Source: JASLDZ01 sp964242895 (GTDB lineage Bacteria; Pseudomonadota; Alphaproteobacteria; Caulobacterales; Caulobacteraceae). From it: 45,107 bases of DNA. The notes under the pieces are model-generated. The model did not search any database and had not been told where the DNA came from. It saw nothing but the letters and a program-made list of their open reading frames with translations. The DNA lies in assembly GCA_964242895.1 (NCBI GenBank), contig CAXTBN010000019.1, forward strand, positions 1 to 45,107, in the 5' to 3' direction. The first letter of the stretch is position 1; each line of letters opens with the position of its first letter. Both the position numbers and the translations under genes were made by a program. This document shows, one piece after another, positions 7,196-15,469 of the stretch.

Positions 7196-7912
7196 TCAGC
7201 CCCCGCCCGCGCCCTGCGCGGCGGCGGGCCCCTCGGCCCCCTCTTCCGCGAGCTTGAGCTCGCCGAGCGTCACGCCTTTGGCCTCGAGCCTGCGGCGCAG
7301 CGCCTCCAGCGTGCGCGTCACCTCGGTCACGGCGCCCGGGCTGGCCTGCAGCGTCATGGAGAGCGAGCCGTCGGGCAGGCGTGCGACCGTCACGCCCTCC
7401 AGCGATCCCTGGGCGTCGTTCAGCGTCACCTGGATGGCTTGGTTCGGCGGCGCGGTCTGGGCGCGGGCGGCCGCGTCCTCCAGCATCTGCGCGAACACCT
7501 GCAGGTCCGGGCCGCCGGGAGCTGCGGCCTGCTCCGCCTCGCCTGCGCCGGGGTGTCCGCCGGGGCCGGACGTGAGCGCGGCGAGGCCGCTCTTGTCCGA
7601 GGCGTCCTGCAGCTTGGCGCGGCCGAGCAGCGCCTGCAGCCCGCCCGCGCCCGACGGAGCGGCGCCGGACTTGCCCCCGTTCTTGCCCCGCTTGCGGCCG
7701 TCCTGCTGCGCGTCGTCGTCGTCGTCGTCCCGCCGCTCGGCGCGCGCGTCCTGGCCCTCGGCCGCCCGGGCGTCACCGCCCGCCTCGCGCAGGGCCGCCT
7801 GGAAGGCGTCGCCGCGGGGGTCTGTGCGCGGGTCGTCGGAGCGGGACGCGTCGCTCGGGGGCGGCGCCTCGGAGGGCGGCGGCGGCGCGCCGAAGGACGA
7901 GATGTCGGTCAT
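7196..7912 (-). CDS. sctP: T3SS needle-length ruler / substrate switch SctP candidate
   Basis: 238 residues from the ATG that overlaps the sctO stop (ATGA). The N-terminal half is disordered, Pro/Gly/Ala-rich, with a run of six Asp (about residues 65-70) followed by a basic GRKRGKNGGK patch. The C-terminal part (about 150-228) is compact: LQVFAQMLEDAAARA, IQVTLNDAQG, VTVARLPDGSLSMTLQASPGAV, LEALRRRLEAKG, like the T3S4/FliK-type switch domain of SctP/HrpP. Position after sctO is the usual one. SctP is secreted, sets needle length and acts on the SctU switch. Confidence 0.75.
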   Translation of the reverse strand: MTDISSFGAPPPPSEAPPPSDASRSDDPRTDPRGDAFQAALREAGGDARAAEGQDARAERRDDDDDDAQQDGRKRGKNGGKSGAAPSGAGGLQALLGRAKLQDASDKSGLAALTSGPGGHPGAGEAEQAAAPGGPDLQVFAQMLEDAAARAQTAPPNQAIQVTLNDAQGSLEGVTVARLPDGSLSMTLQASPGAVTEVTRTLEALRRRLEAKGVTLGELKLAEEGAEGPAAAQGAGGG

Positions 7913-8412
7913 GCCGCGGCTCCCAGAGCGCCCGGTGCGCGGCGCGTCCGCGCGCGATCCTCGTACGCCTCTTCGGCCGCCGCCTCGCCGAGCGCCTCGA
8001 CCGCGCGGCGGCAGGCGCGCACCTGCCCGGCCACGAGGTCGAGCCGCGCTTGCGCGCGGGCCAGGCGGCGCAGGGCGTCGGCGCACACCGCGCGCGCCTC
8101 GTCCAGCGCCGTCGCTGCCCGCGCCCTGAGCTCGTCCTCCCGCGCCCGCTCGTCGGCCAGCGCGGCGCGGTGGGCGAGCGCGGCGTCGATGTGGCGGGGG
8201 TCGAGCCGCGACTGGAACCAGCGCTCGATGTCGGCGCGCCGCGCGTCCACCGCCGCGATCCGCGCGTCGACGGCGGCCAGCTCCGCCTCGCGCGCCCGCA
8301 CCGCGGCCCGCGCCTCGGCCGCCTCGGCCTCGGCCGTGCGCAGCCGCTGCTCGCGCAGGCCGTGCAGCCGCCGCACGGACGGCAGGCGCCGCGCGAGGGC
8401 AGCCGCGCTCAC
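7909..8412 (-). CDS. sctO: T3SS stalk protein SctO candidate
   Basis: 167 residues from the GTG overlapping the sctN stop (GTGA). It is nearly all alpha-helical and coiled-coil, with dense Ala/Arg/Glu heptads (LRTAEAEAAEARAAVRAREAEL ... RAATALDEARAVCADALRRL). This fits SctO/FliJ, the two-helix stalk that inserts in the ATPase hexamer. Families of SctO share little sequence, so the call rests on size, coiled-coil character and the position between sctN and sctP. Confidence 0.78.
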   Translation of the reverse strand: MSAAALARRLPSVRRLHGLREQRLRTAEAEAAEARAAVRAREAELAAVDARIAAVDARRADIERWFQSRLDPRHIDAALAHRAALADERAREDELRARAATALDEARAVCADALRRLARAQARLDLVAGQVRACRRAVEALGEAAAEEAYEDRARTRRAPGALGAAA

Positions 8413-9722
8413 GCCGCCGTCTCCGCCAGACGCTGGAGCGTGGCCGACATGGGCGCGCCCTCGCCCGGCTCCTGGCGCAGCAGCGCCTCGATGCGCGGCA
8501 TGCGCGCGATCGCCTCGTCGGCGTCCGGGTCGCCGCCCGGCTTGTACTCGCCGATCTGCAGCATGAACTCGATCTCGGCGTGCTTGGCGAGCCACAGGCG
8601 CAGGCGCGCGGCCGCGGCGCGCTGGCCGGCGTCGGTGACCCGCGGGTAGAGGCGGCTCAGGCTCGCCAGCACGTCCACCGCCGGGTAGCGGCCCTTTTCG
8701 CCCAGCTTGCGCGACAGGTAGATGTGGCCGTCGAGGATGGAGCGCACCTCCTCGCCGACCGGGTCGGCGGCGTCCTCGTCCTCCAGCAGCACGGTGTAGA
8801 TCGCGGTGATCGCGCCCTTGGCGGCCGGCCCGGCGCGCTCGAACAGGCGCGGCAGCTCGGCGAACACCGAGGGCGGGAAGCCGCGGCGCACCGCCGGCTC
8901 GCCGACCGCGAGGCCCACCTCGCGCAGCGCGCGGGCGAAGCGGGTCACGCTGTCCATCATCAAGAGCACGCCGCGCCCCTGGTCGCGGAAGCCCTCGGCG
9001 ATGGCGCTGGCCGTGTGCGCGGCGCGCACGCGCTCCATGGCCGGCCGGTCGGAGGTCGAGACCACCACCACGGAGCGCGCCATGCCCTCCGGCCCGAGCG
9101 CGTCCTCCAGGAACTCGCGCACCTCGCGCCCGCGCTCGCCGATCAGGGCGATGACGTTGACCTCGGCGGTGCAGTGGCGCGCCAGCATGCCCAGGAGCGT
9201 CGACTTGCCCCCGCCGGCCGCGGCGAACACGCCCACGCGCTGGCCGACGCCCACCGTCAGGAGCGAGTCGATCACGCGCACGCCGGTGGGGAAGGGTTCG
9301 CTGATCGGCGCGCGCTCGAACGGGTTGGGCGCCTCGCCGTAGACGGGGCGCATCGCCAGCGGTCCGGCGATCTCGCCGCGACCGTCCAGCGGTCGGCCGT
9401 GCGCGTCGACGACGCGGCCCAGGAGCCCCGGTCCGAACGCCACCTCCGTGCGCTCCGGCCCCGGCCTGACCTCGGCGTCGGAAGCGAGGCCGGTCAGCGG
9501 CTTCAGCGGCGTCAGGATCGCCACGCCGTCGCTCAGGCCGATCACCTCGGCGGGGATCACCGCGCCCGTGGAGGGGTCGATGATGTCGCACGACTGCCCG
9601 ATGCGGACGTCGAGCCCGCTGGCGTGCACGGTGGTGCCGAAGGCCTGGACCACGCGGCCGCGCCGCTCCAGCGTGCGCGTGCGCGCCAGCGTCTCGCGCA
9701 GCCGGGTCTCGATCGCGCTCAC
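8409..9722 (-). CDS. sctN: T3SS ATPase SctN
   Basis: 437 residues, normal for SctN/FliI. It is the F1-beta-like hexameric ATPase that unfolds substrates and releases chaperones. Walker A is AAAGGGKST (about 167-175), the catalytic Glu is in GERGREV (E196), and Walker B ends in LLMMDSVTRFA (D257). The C-terminal domain carries GHIYLSRKLGEKGRYPAVDVLASLSR. The GTG at 9722 is chosen because it overlaps the sctL stop and gives the family length (the frame is open much further up as sctL shadow). It is flanked by sctL and sctO as in most injectisomes. Confidence 0.97.
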   Translation of the reverse strand: MSAIETRLRETLARTRTLERRGRVVQAFGTTVHASGLDVRIGQSCDIIDPSTGAVIPAEVIGLSDGVAILTPLKPLTGLASDAEVRPGPERTEVAFGPGLLGRVVDAHGRPLDGRGEIAGPLAMRPVYGEAPNPFERAPISEPFPTGVRVIDSLLTVGVGQRVGVFAAAGGGKSTLLGMLARHCTAEVNVIALIGERGREVREFLEDALGPEGMARSVVVVSTSDRPAMERVRAAHTASAIAEGFRDQGRGVLLMMDSVTRFARALREVGLAVGEPAVRRGFPPSVFAELPRLFERAGPAAKGAITAIYTVLLEDEDAADPVGEEVRSILDGHIYLSRKLGEKGRYPAVDVLASLSRLYPRVTDAGQRAAAARLRLWLAKHAEIEFMLQIGEYKPGGDPDADEAIARMPRIEALLRQEPGEGAPMSATLQRLAETAA

Positions 9723-10321
9723 ACCGGGACGGCCGCGAAGGCGCGTTCGAGGGCGTCGAGCTGCACCGCCAGCCCCGCCCGCGTGGAGCCGCGGCGGCTC
9801 ACCACCACGCACTCGCCCTCGGCGAGCGCGGCGTCGGCGACCACCTCCACCTCGGCGTTCATCGGCCACAGCCGCCGCGCCACGCCGGGCGCCGCCGCCT
9901 CGGCGACGCGCACCACCAGCGGCTGGTCGGCGAGCACCTCGCGCACCGCCCGCTCCGCCACGGCCTCGAGCGTCGCCTGCGGCCCGAGGTCGACCGAGAT
10001 GCGCCGGACCACCTCCAGCGCGAGGCGGCCGAGCTGGTCGCGCGTCTCCGCCCGGTCGGCCCGGACCTCCGCCGCGATCCGGGCGGCGGCGTCGGCCCCG
10101 TCCTGGAGCGCGGCCGCGCGGCCCTCGGCCTGTCCGGCGGCGAAGCCGCGCCGACGCGCCTCCTCCTCCGCGGCGGCGAGGCGCGCCTCCGCCTGCGCCG
10201 AGCGGGCGCGCAACGCGTCGACCAACGCCACCGCGTCGTGGAAGGGCCCGGTCTCGGCGGCGGGCACGCGCCAGCCGTCCACGGCCAGCGCCTCGCCGCC
10301 GCGGAACAGGTGGAAGCTCAC
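9719..10321 (-). CDS. sctL: T3SS ATPase regulator / spoke protein SctL
   Basis: 200 residues from a GTG overlapping the sctK stop. After a short N-terminus, a long charged helix (about 40-110: RSAQAEARLAAAEEEARRRG) precedes a compact C-terminal domain (EVVRRISVDLGPQATLEAVAERAVREVL ... VVVSRRG-TRAGLAVQLDALERAF), the FliH/SctL layout. SctL links the ATPase hexamer to SctQ pods and restrains ATP hydrolysis. Position just before sctN is standard. Confidence 0.88.
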   Translation of the reverse strand: MSFHLFRGGEALAVDGWRVPAAETGPFHDAVALVDALRARSAQAEARLAAAEEEARRRGFAAGQAEGRAAALQDGADAAARIAAEVRADRAETRDQLGRLALEVVRRISVDLGPQATLEAVAERAVREVLADQPLVVRVAEAAAPGVARRLWPMNAEVEVVADAALAEGECVVVSRRGSTRAGLAVQLDALERAFAAVPV

Positions 10322-10857
10322 GCCGCCGCCCCTTCCAGCTCGCGCGCCAGCCCCTCGGCCGTGCGCTGGGCCAGGGCGGCGCTCGCCGTGGGGACGGCCG
10401 CGGCCAGCCCGGCGGGGAACAGGCGAGACAGGCGCGCCGCCAGGGCTGCGGACGGCCGCGTCGCCGACACCAGCGCCGCGGCGCCCAGCCGGTCGAGCGC
10501 GTCCGCGTCGCCGCGCTCGGCGAGCGGATCCGCCACGCTCGGGGCGACCACATCGGGCAGGTTCATCAGCGCGTCCAGCGCGGGCTCGCCGAGGGCGTGC
10601 GCCGCGCGGCCGAGCACCGCGCCGTCGATGTCCAGGCTCCAGCGGCGCGACACCAGCACCGCGCCCACGAGCCGCGCCAGCGACGCGCGCGACGCGGTGT
10701 CCTCCTCCGCCCACGCGGGGAGCTCGGCGTGGTCGTTCACCACCAGGCCAGGGTCGCCGCGCACCGCCAAACGGCGCATGCGGGGCGACAGCTCCCTCCC
10801 CGCGGCCTCGGACAGCACGCCCGCGCGCGACCACAGGGCCCGGCGCGCGGCGCTCAC
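10318..10857 (-). CDS. sctK: T3SS sorting platform protein SctK candidate
   Basis: 179 residues from the GTG overlapping the sctJ stop. SctK caps the sorting-platform pods below SctD and is one of the least conserved parts. Visible features are an Arg-rich helical N-terminus, then repeated short helices with W (LPAWAEE, SRRWSLDIDG) and an Ala-rich C-terminal half. The call rests mainly on the J-K-L-N gene order and size (family about 180-210). Confidence 0.72.
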   Translation of the reverse strand: MSAARRALWSRAGVLSEAAGRELSPRMRRLAVRGDPGLVVNDHAELPAWAEEDTASRASLARLVGAVLVSRRWSLDIDGAVLGRAAHALGEPALDALMNLPDVVAPSVADPLAERGDADALDRLGAAALVSATRPSAALAARLSRLFPAGLAAAVPTASAALAQRTAEGLARELEGAAA

Positions 10858-11615
10858 GCCGTCAGCTCCCGCCCGCGCCGGCGGCGTCGCAGGCGCCAGA
10901 CGCCGAAACCCGCCACGCCGCCCAGGACCGCCACGGCCGCCAGCACCGGCGCTCCGAACGCGGGCGCAGGCGGCGCGCTCGGGGCCACGGCCGCGACCCT
11001 CACCGGGCTGAGCACCACGGTGACGCGGTCGTAGGGGAGGCCCTCGATGCTGTTGACCACCAGCGCCTTGATCGACCCGACCTGCGCGTTGAGGTCCACG
11101 CTCGGGTCGTACTTGATGAAGACCGACGCCGAGGAGGGCTTCACCGCGTCGCTCAGCGGATCGGCCTGTGGCACGGCGAGGTGGACACGCGCGTCCACCA
11201 CGCCGTCGATGTCGGTCAGGGTGCGGGAGAGCTCCTGCTCGAGCCCGAACATCAGGCGGGCGTGCTCCTCCAGCGGCGAGGAGACGAAGCCCTGCTTCTT
11301 GAACACGTCGCCGAGGCTCTGGAACCGCTCGCGCGGGTAGCCCCGAGCCTGCAGCAGCGCCACCTCCTGCGGGAACTGCGAGGAGGGCGCGTCCAGCGTC
11401 CACGTCTTGCCGTGGTCCTTGGTGCTCTTGGAGGCGCTGAAACCCGACTGCTGGACCACGGCGACCATCTCGTTGGCCTCGCGCTCGGTCAGGCCGGTGT
11501 ACAGCTGCGAGCGGCTGCAAGCCGCCGCCCCGAACCCCACCGTGGCGATCGCCGCGACGAGGCCGCAGGCCTTCGCAGGCCCGTACACTCCTCGCGACCC
11601 GCCCCCCGGCGTCAC
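10854..11615 (-). CDS. sctJ: T3SS inner-ring lipoprotein SctJ
   Basis: 253 residues. An N-terminal hydrophobic segment ends in GAAAC with Cys33 as the likely lipidated residue. The two ring-building domains follow: LYTGLTEREANEMVAVVQQSGFSAS, the linker with FPQEVALLQARGYPRERF, then LEQELSRTLTDIDGVVDARVHLAVP and ASVFIKYDP. A C-terminal membrane helix (about 222-242) and a basic tail complete the fold. It forms the inner-membrane ring with SctD. GTG start at 11615, four bases after the sctI stop. Confidence 0.95.
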   Translation of the reverse strand: MTPGGGSRGVYGPAKACGLVAAIATVGFGAAACSRSQLYTGLTEREANEMVAVVQQSGFSASKSTKDHGKTWTLDAPSSQFPQEVALLQARGYPRERFQSLGDVFKKQGFVSSPLEEHARLMFGLEQELSRTLTDIDGVVDARVHLAVPQADPLSDAVKPSSASVFIKYDPSVDLNAQVGSIKALVVNSIEGLPYDRVTVVLSPVRVAAVAPSAPPAPAFGAPVLAAVAVLGGVAGFGVWRLRRRRRGRELTA

Positions 11616-11619
11616 CGCG

Positions 11620-12051
11620 TCAGCCCTGCTGGCGGAACAGCTGCTGGAGCCCGTCCGAGGTCCGGTTGGCGATGTTGGAGGTGAGCTGGCAGTGGAACAT
11701 GAACTCCTGACAGCGCACCGACAGCATCACCATCTCGCCCGGCGTCAGCTGGGCCCCCTTGGCCTTCGCGGCGTTGGCGGCTTGCGCGAGCTGGTTCGCC
11801 TCGCCGTTTACGCTCTCCAGGCTGGAGAGCATGCCCTGCATGGCGGGGCGCAGCGCGTCCACGCCGCCCGCGGGCTGGGCGCCCGTGACGCCCTGGGCCG
11901 CGGAGGTCCCGGACGCAGGCGATCCAGCCTCGGCGGCCTGCATGGCCTGGTCGAACGGCTGCCCCCCGCCCAGGCCCGCGCCGTAGCCGGCCTGGAGCTG
12001 GGTGGGCGGCGGAAGGGCGGCGGCGGCCGCCCCGGAAGCATCGAATGACAT
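11620..12051 (-). CDS. sctI: T3SS inner rod protein SctI
   Basis: 143 residues. The N-terminal half is low-complexity Ala/Gly/Pro. The C-terminal 40 residues match the rod family layout: GEMVMLSVRCQEFMFHCQLT followed by SNIANRTSDGLQQLFRQQG, i.e. amphipathic helix, Ala-Ser turn and a hydrophobic final helix ending in Q. SctI forms the inner rod that joins export gate and needle. It lies between the needle candidate and sctJ. The ATG start is the first after a region that no longer looks coding. Two cysteines in the last helix pair are unusual for a secreted rod. Confidence 0.8.
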   Translation of the reverse strand: MSFDASGAAAAALPPPTQLQAGYGAGLGGGQPFDQAMQAAEAGSPASGTSAAQGVTGAQPAGGVDALRPAMQGMLSSLESVNGEANQLAQAANAAKAKGAQLTPGEMVMLSVRCQEFMFHCQLTSNIANRTSDGLQQLFRQQG

Positions 12052-12065
12052 GCCCCCCGCTCCCG

Positions 12066-12398
12066 TTACGACTTGCGGGCCATGGTCTGCAGCGACTCGC
12101 CGATCGACGAGACGGACGTGTTCTCGCTGTTCGACATGAAGTTCATCCGCATCGACTCGGCCGAGAGCTCCGCGATCTGGGAGGGCTGCTCGTTGCCGTT
12201 GCCGATGCCGTCCGACATCGTCTCGATCTTCTGCGCCTCGCTGTCGAGCGTCTGGCCCCAGGCGCTGGCCACCGCCTCGAACCATGAGCCGGAGCCGGAG
12301 CTGTGGCCGGCGCCCTTTCCACCGCCCACCGAGGGCGAGGCGCCGAGCGCCATCACGTCCAGGTTCGAGGTCGTGTTCAGGTTCGTTGCGTCAGCCAT
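12066..12398 (-). CDS. Candidate T3SS needle subunit (SctF-like)
   Basis: 110 residues, longer than usual needles (about 80). A Ser/Gly-rich N-terminus precedes a helix (SWFEAVASAWGQTLDSEAQKIETMS), a polar turn with EQPSQIAELSAES, and a final helix with MNFMSNSENTSVSSIGESLQTMARKS. Helix-turn-helix with an NEQPS-like turn and conserved polar tail is the needle layout. A strong ribosome site (GAAGGAGAG) stands 8-10 bases before the ATG, fitting a highly made subunit. Position between sctD and sctI agrees. Its last residues (SIG...ARK) resemble the end of the exported protein at 20529 (SIG...AKK). A second early-exported protein cannot be excluded. Confidence 0.6.
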   Translation of the reverse strand: MADATNLNTTSNLDVMALGASPSVGGGKGAGHSSGSGSWFEAVASAWGQTLDSEAQKIETMSDGIGNGNEQPSQIAELSAESMRMNFMSNSENTSVSSIGESLQTMARKS

Positions 12399-12417
12399 TG
12401 TTCAACTCTCCTTCGGG

Positions 12418-13572
12418 TTAGAACGTCAGGGTCGCTGTGCGTCCGTCCTTCGCCACAGTGACGGTCTGTCCTTCTATCGCGGTCACAGTGTGGCCGTCCG
12501 GCAGCACCGCGCCAACGAAATAACGCGAGCCGTCGAGGGTCTTCACGAAACCGTCCTCCCCTCCAACGACCGAGACCACCCTTTTGTTCGGGTCGCCGCC
12601 GACGAGAAGTCCGGCGTCGCCGCCGCTCGACCCGTTCAGCACCAGTTGGCGCAGGCCCGGCGTCTCGTGGACGATGCGCGCTCGCAGCGCCTCCAGCCGC
12701 GCCGGGTCGGCGGCGCCCTGCGTTGAGGCGACCAGCAGGCCCGGGCCGATGGCGTGCACGTCGGCGTCGACGCCGTTGGTGCGCAGCACGTCCGACACGT
12801 TCTGCACCAGGGAGTCGTTGGTGCGCACGCGCAGGGTGGCGCTCCAACGGCGGCGCTGCACGTCGTCCTGCAGGCGGCGCAGGTCGGAGCCCTTGGCCAG
12901 GACGCCGTCGACCAGCAGCCCGTCCGGGCCGGACCTCACCTGCAGGCCCTTGAAGCCGTCGGCGGCGAGCGTCGCTCCGGCCCGCTCGGCCGTCGGCGCC
13001 CGGTTCAGCCAGCCGGTGAAGGCCGCCCAGCCCACCGCCGCCACGATCACGGCCGCGAGGGCGCCGCCCACCACCGGCACGGCGGGGGCGAGCCTGGGCA
13101 GGTGGCGGGCGGCCGGTGAGATCACCCGCCAAGCCGGGGGGCGCGCGTTCCCGGCGTCCGTCTCGGGCGCCGGCGCGAGCTCGGGGCGGCCGGCGCGGAG
13201 CAGGCGCTCCGCCTCCGGCCAGCGCGCGCCGCCGCGCTCGCCGAGCGCGAGGGCGGCCTCGCCCAGCGTGAGCGGCACGTAGGCGGGCAGGATGGCGGTG
13301 GCGGGCCCGATCAGCCGCTGCCCCAGGAGGTCGACCTCGCCCGTGATCAGGTCGAGCTCGGCCGACCCTTCCCGTGGCCGCAGCCGCAGCCGCACGCCCC
13401 GCGCGCCGGGGTCGCGCAGGACGACGTCGTTGTCGAAGGCGTGGCCGACGCCCGTCCACTGGTCGCGCGCGAGCGCCGCCGAGGCGCCCGTCGTGCGCCC
13501 GGCCAGCACCCGCAGCTCCCACGGCGAGCTGTCTGCGGGCGGCTCGACCGGCGACGGCGCGACCTCCGCCAC
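12418..13572 (-). CDS. sctD: T3SS inner-membrane ring protein SctD
   Basis: 384 residues, GTG start one base after the sctC stop. The N-terminal ~100 residues are an FHA-like cytoplasmic domain (LRVLAGRTTGASAAL, HAFDNDVVLRDP). A single membrane helix lies at about 168-188 (VVGGALAAVIVAAVGWAAF). The periplasmic part has repeated ring-building folds (LQVRSGPDGLLVDGVL, LRVRTNDSLVQNVSDVLR). SctD forms the outer of the two inner-membrane rings and holds the sorting platform. The last ~60 residues (GGDPNKRVVSVVGGEDGFVKTLDGSRYFVGAVL) end in a small beta domain. Confidence 0.9.
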   Translation of the reverse strand: MAEVAPSPVEPPADSSPWELRVLAGRTTGASAALARDQWTGVGHAFDNDVVLRDPGARGVRLRLRPREGSAELDLITGEVDLLGQRLIGPATAILPAYVPLTLGEAALALGERGGARWPEAERLLRAGRPELAPAPETDAGNARPPAWRVISPAARHLPRLAPAVPVVGGALAAVIVAAVGWAAFTGWLNRAPTAERAGATLAADGFKGLQVRSGPDGLLVDGVLAKGSDLRRLQDDVQRRRWSATLRVRTNDSLVQNVSDVLRTNGVDADVHAIGPGLLVASTQGAADPARLEALRARIVHETPGLRQLVLNGSSGGDAGLLVGGDPNKRVVSVVGGEDGFVKTLDGSRYFVGAVLPDGHTVTAIEGQTVTVAKDGRTATLTF

Positions 13573-13573
13573 C

Positions 13574-15469
13574 TCAGTTCCGCGTCGGCGGCGTGGTGGC
13601 CGAGGGCGTGGCCGACGGCGGGGGCGGGGGCGGAGGCGGGATCGCCGCGGGGCTGGCGCCTTGCGGCGCGTACTGCGGCGGGGCGAAGGATCCGTCCGGC
13701 AGCGGCGTGGGCGCGCCCAGCCCGACCAGGTGCGGCGTGATCAGGAACAGGCGCTCGGTGTGGGCGGACTCCTTGCGCGTGGTCTGGAAGAAGAAGCCCA
13801 GCAGCGGGATGTCGCCGAGACCCGGCACCTTGTCCTTCACGCGCGAGTTCGCCTGGGTGACGAGGCCGCCCATGAGCAGGCTCTGGCCGTCGACCAGCAG
13901 CGCCTGAGTGTTGATGCCCGAGTTCTGCACGATCGGGATCTTGTCCACCGTGTTGCCGGTCACCGTGCCGTCCTGGATCGCTATGAGCAGGCGCACGCGC
14001 GTCTCGCCGTTGTCGCGCATCACGTGGGGCGTCACGCGAAGGGTGGTGCCGGCGTTGATGTTGTAGAGGTCGCTGGCGGCGTAGCCCGGCACGCGCACGT
14101 AGAAGGTGCGGCTGTTGTCGAACACCGCCTCCACGTCGGAGAGCGTCGTCACCTGCGGCCGCGCGATCACCTGAGCCGCGCCCTTCTCCACCAAGGCCTG
14201 GATGCCGAGGCGGAAGCGGATGGGACCCGCGGTGATCTGCCCGTTGAACACGCCTCCGCCGCCGCCGCCCTGCGAGGCGCTGGGCGCGGGGTTCAGGATG
14301 CCGCCCGAGCCGACGCCCAGGGTGAACTGCTCGCTGCCGGTGATGTCGGACAGGCTGAACCCGGCGCCGAGCTCGCGCACCTTGTCGGTGTCGATGTCGA
14401 TGATGGTCGCGTCGATCTGGACCAGCTGCGGCTCGACGTCGAGGGCGCGGATCAGCTGGTCGTAGGCGTTCAGCCGCTCGCGCGTGTCGCGGATGATCAC
14501 CGCGTTCAGCCGGTTGTCCGCCACGACGCGCACCGAGTCGGCGCCGCCCGAGGGGGCGGTGGAGACCTGGCCCGCGGGCGCGTTGGCCACGTTGTTCCAC
14601 GCCTCGGCGTTCTGCGGAGGGGGCATCGAGCCCAGCGCCGCCAGGTTGAAGCCCAGCGTGCCCGGGTCGTGGGCGGCCGCCGGGTTCAGCCCCTGGCCGC
14701 GCAGGCCGGCCAGCGCCCCGCTCGACGCGGTGTCGGTGCGCTGCGCCAGCGGAGCCGAGCCGTTGGCGTTGGTCGTCATCAGCGTGCGCAGAATGGAAGC
14801 CACGCCCGGCAGGGTCACTTGCCGGCCGCTGAAGCTCAGCGTCACGTCCTCGGCCCAGGCGTAGCGCAGGTAGTAGACGCGGTACTGCAGCGGCGTCGGG
14901 GCCGGCAGGGGCGGCAGGGAGGCCGCCGCGCCGACAGCGGTGGAGGTGGTGGCCGCGCGCGTCTTGGCGAGCTCGTCGACCTGGTCGAGGAAGCGCTTCG
15001 AGCCCGTCGCCACCAGCATGCTGTTGGAGACGCGCACCTGGTTCTGCACGTCGGACAGGCCGAGCTGGCGCACCGCCGCCTGGATGCGCGGCGCCTCGGC
15101 CTTGGTGGACTCGACCTCGCGGCTGCTGATCTGCGCGGCGGGGTACACGTAGACCGCCACCCCGTCGTAGTAGGTGAGCAGGCCGAAGGCGCGGGCCACC
15201 TGGTCGTAGACGCGGCTGGCCGGGCCGTTGAAGGCGCCGTTCACGGCGCCGGTCAGGTCGGGGCTCAGCACCACCGTCAGTCCCGCTTGGCCGTAGAGGT
15301 CCTTCAGGAAGGCGCCGATCGGCTGCTCGCGCGCGGCGATGGACACGTTGGCCGTTCCGAACGGCGGCGGGGCCGCGTGCGCGGGCGCGCCGGCGGCTGC
15401 GGCCGCCGCCAGCACTCCGGCCAGGAGCGCCGCGCGCAGCGGGCGCTTCGTGGTCGAACCAGACGTCAT
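13574..15469 (-). CDS. sctC: T3SS outer-membrane secretin SctC
   Basis: 631 residues with a clear signal peptide (about 1-32, ending PAHA). N0/N1 domains follow (REQPIGAFLKDLYGQAGLTVVLSPDLTGAVNGAF). The C-terminal secretin core has VEPQLVQIDATIIDID, RPQVTTLSDVEAVFDNSRTFYVRV, TLRVTPHVM and PLLGFFFQTTRKE. The tail after about 590 is Pro-rich (a run of P) and may bind a pilotin. Between the N-domains and core lies a Gly/Ala-rich insert (about 245-300). The ATG overlaps the sctV stop (ATGA). Confidence 0.95.
   Translation of the reverse strand: MTSGSTTKRPLRAALLAGVLAAAAAAGAPAHAAPPPFGTANVSIAAREQPIGAFLKDLYGQAGLTVVLSPDLTGAVNGAFNGPASRVYDQVARAFGLLTYYDGVAVYVYPAAQISSREVESTKAEAPRIQAAVRQLGLSDVQNQVRVSNSMLVATGSKRFLDQVDELAKTRAATTSTAVGAAASLPPLPAPTPLQYRVYYLRYAWAEDVTLSFSGRQVTLPGVASILRTLMTTNANGSAPLAQRTDTASSGALAGLRGQGLNPAAAHDPGTLGFNLAALGSMPPPQNAEAWNNVANAPAGQVSTAPSGGADSVRVVADNRLNAVIIRDTRERLNAYDQLIRALDVEPQLVQIDATIIDIDTDKVRELGAGFSLSDITGSEQFTLGVGSGGILNPAPSASQGGGGGGVFNGQITAGPIRFRLGIQALVEKGAAQVIARPQVTTLSDVEAVFDNSRTFYVRVPGYAASDLYNINAGTTLRVTPHVMRDNGETRVRLLIAIQDGTVTGNTVDKIPIVQNSGINTQALLVDGQSLLMGGLVTQANSRVKDKVPGLGDIPLLGFFFQTTRKESAHTERLFLITPHLVGLGAPTPLPDGSFAPPQYAPQGASPAAIPPPPPPPPSATPSATTPPTRN

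Noticed and set aside
8580..11684. Very long rightward frame (over 1000 codons) across sctN-sctJ
   Set aside because: High GC leaves antisense frames open; the product is Arg/His/Ala-rich and the opposite strand encodes recognised T3SS genes throughout.
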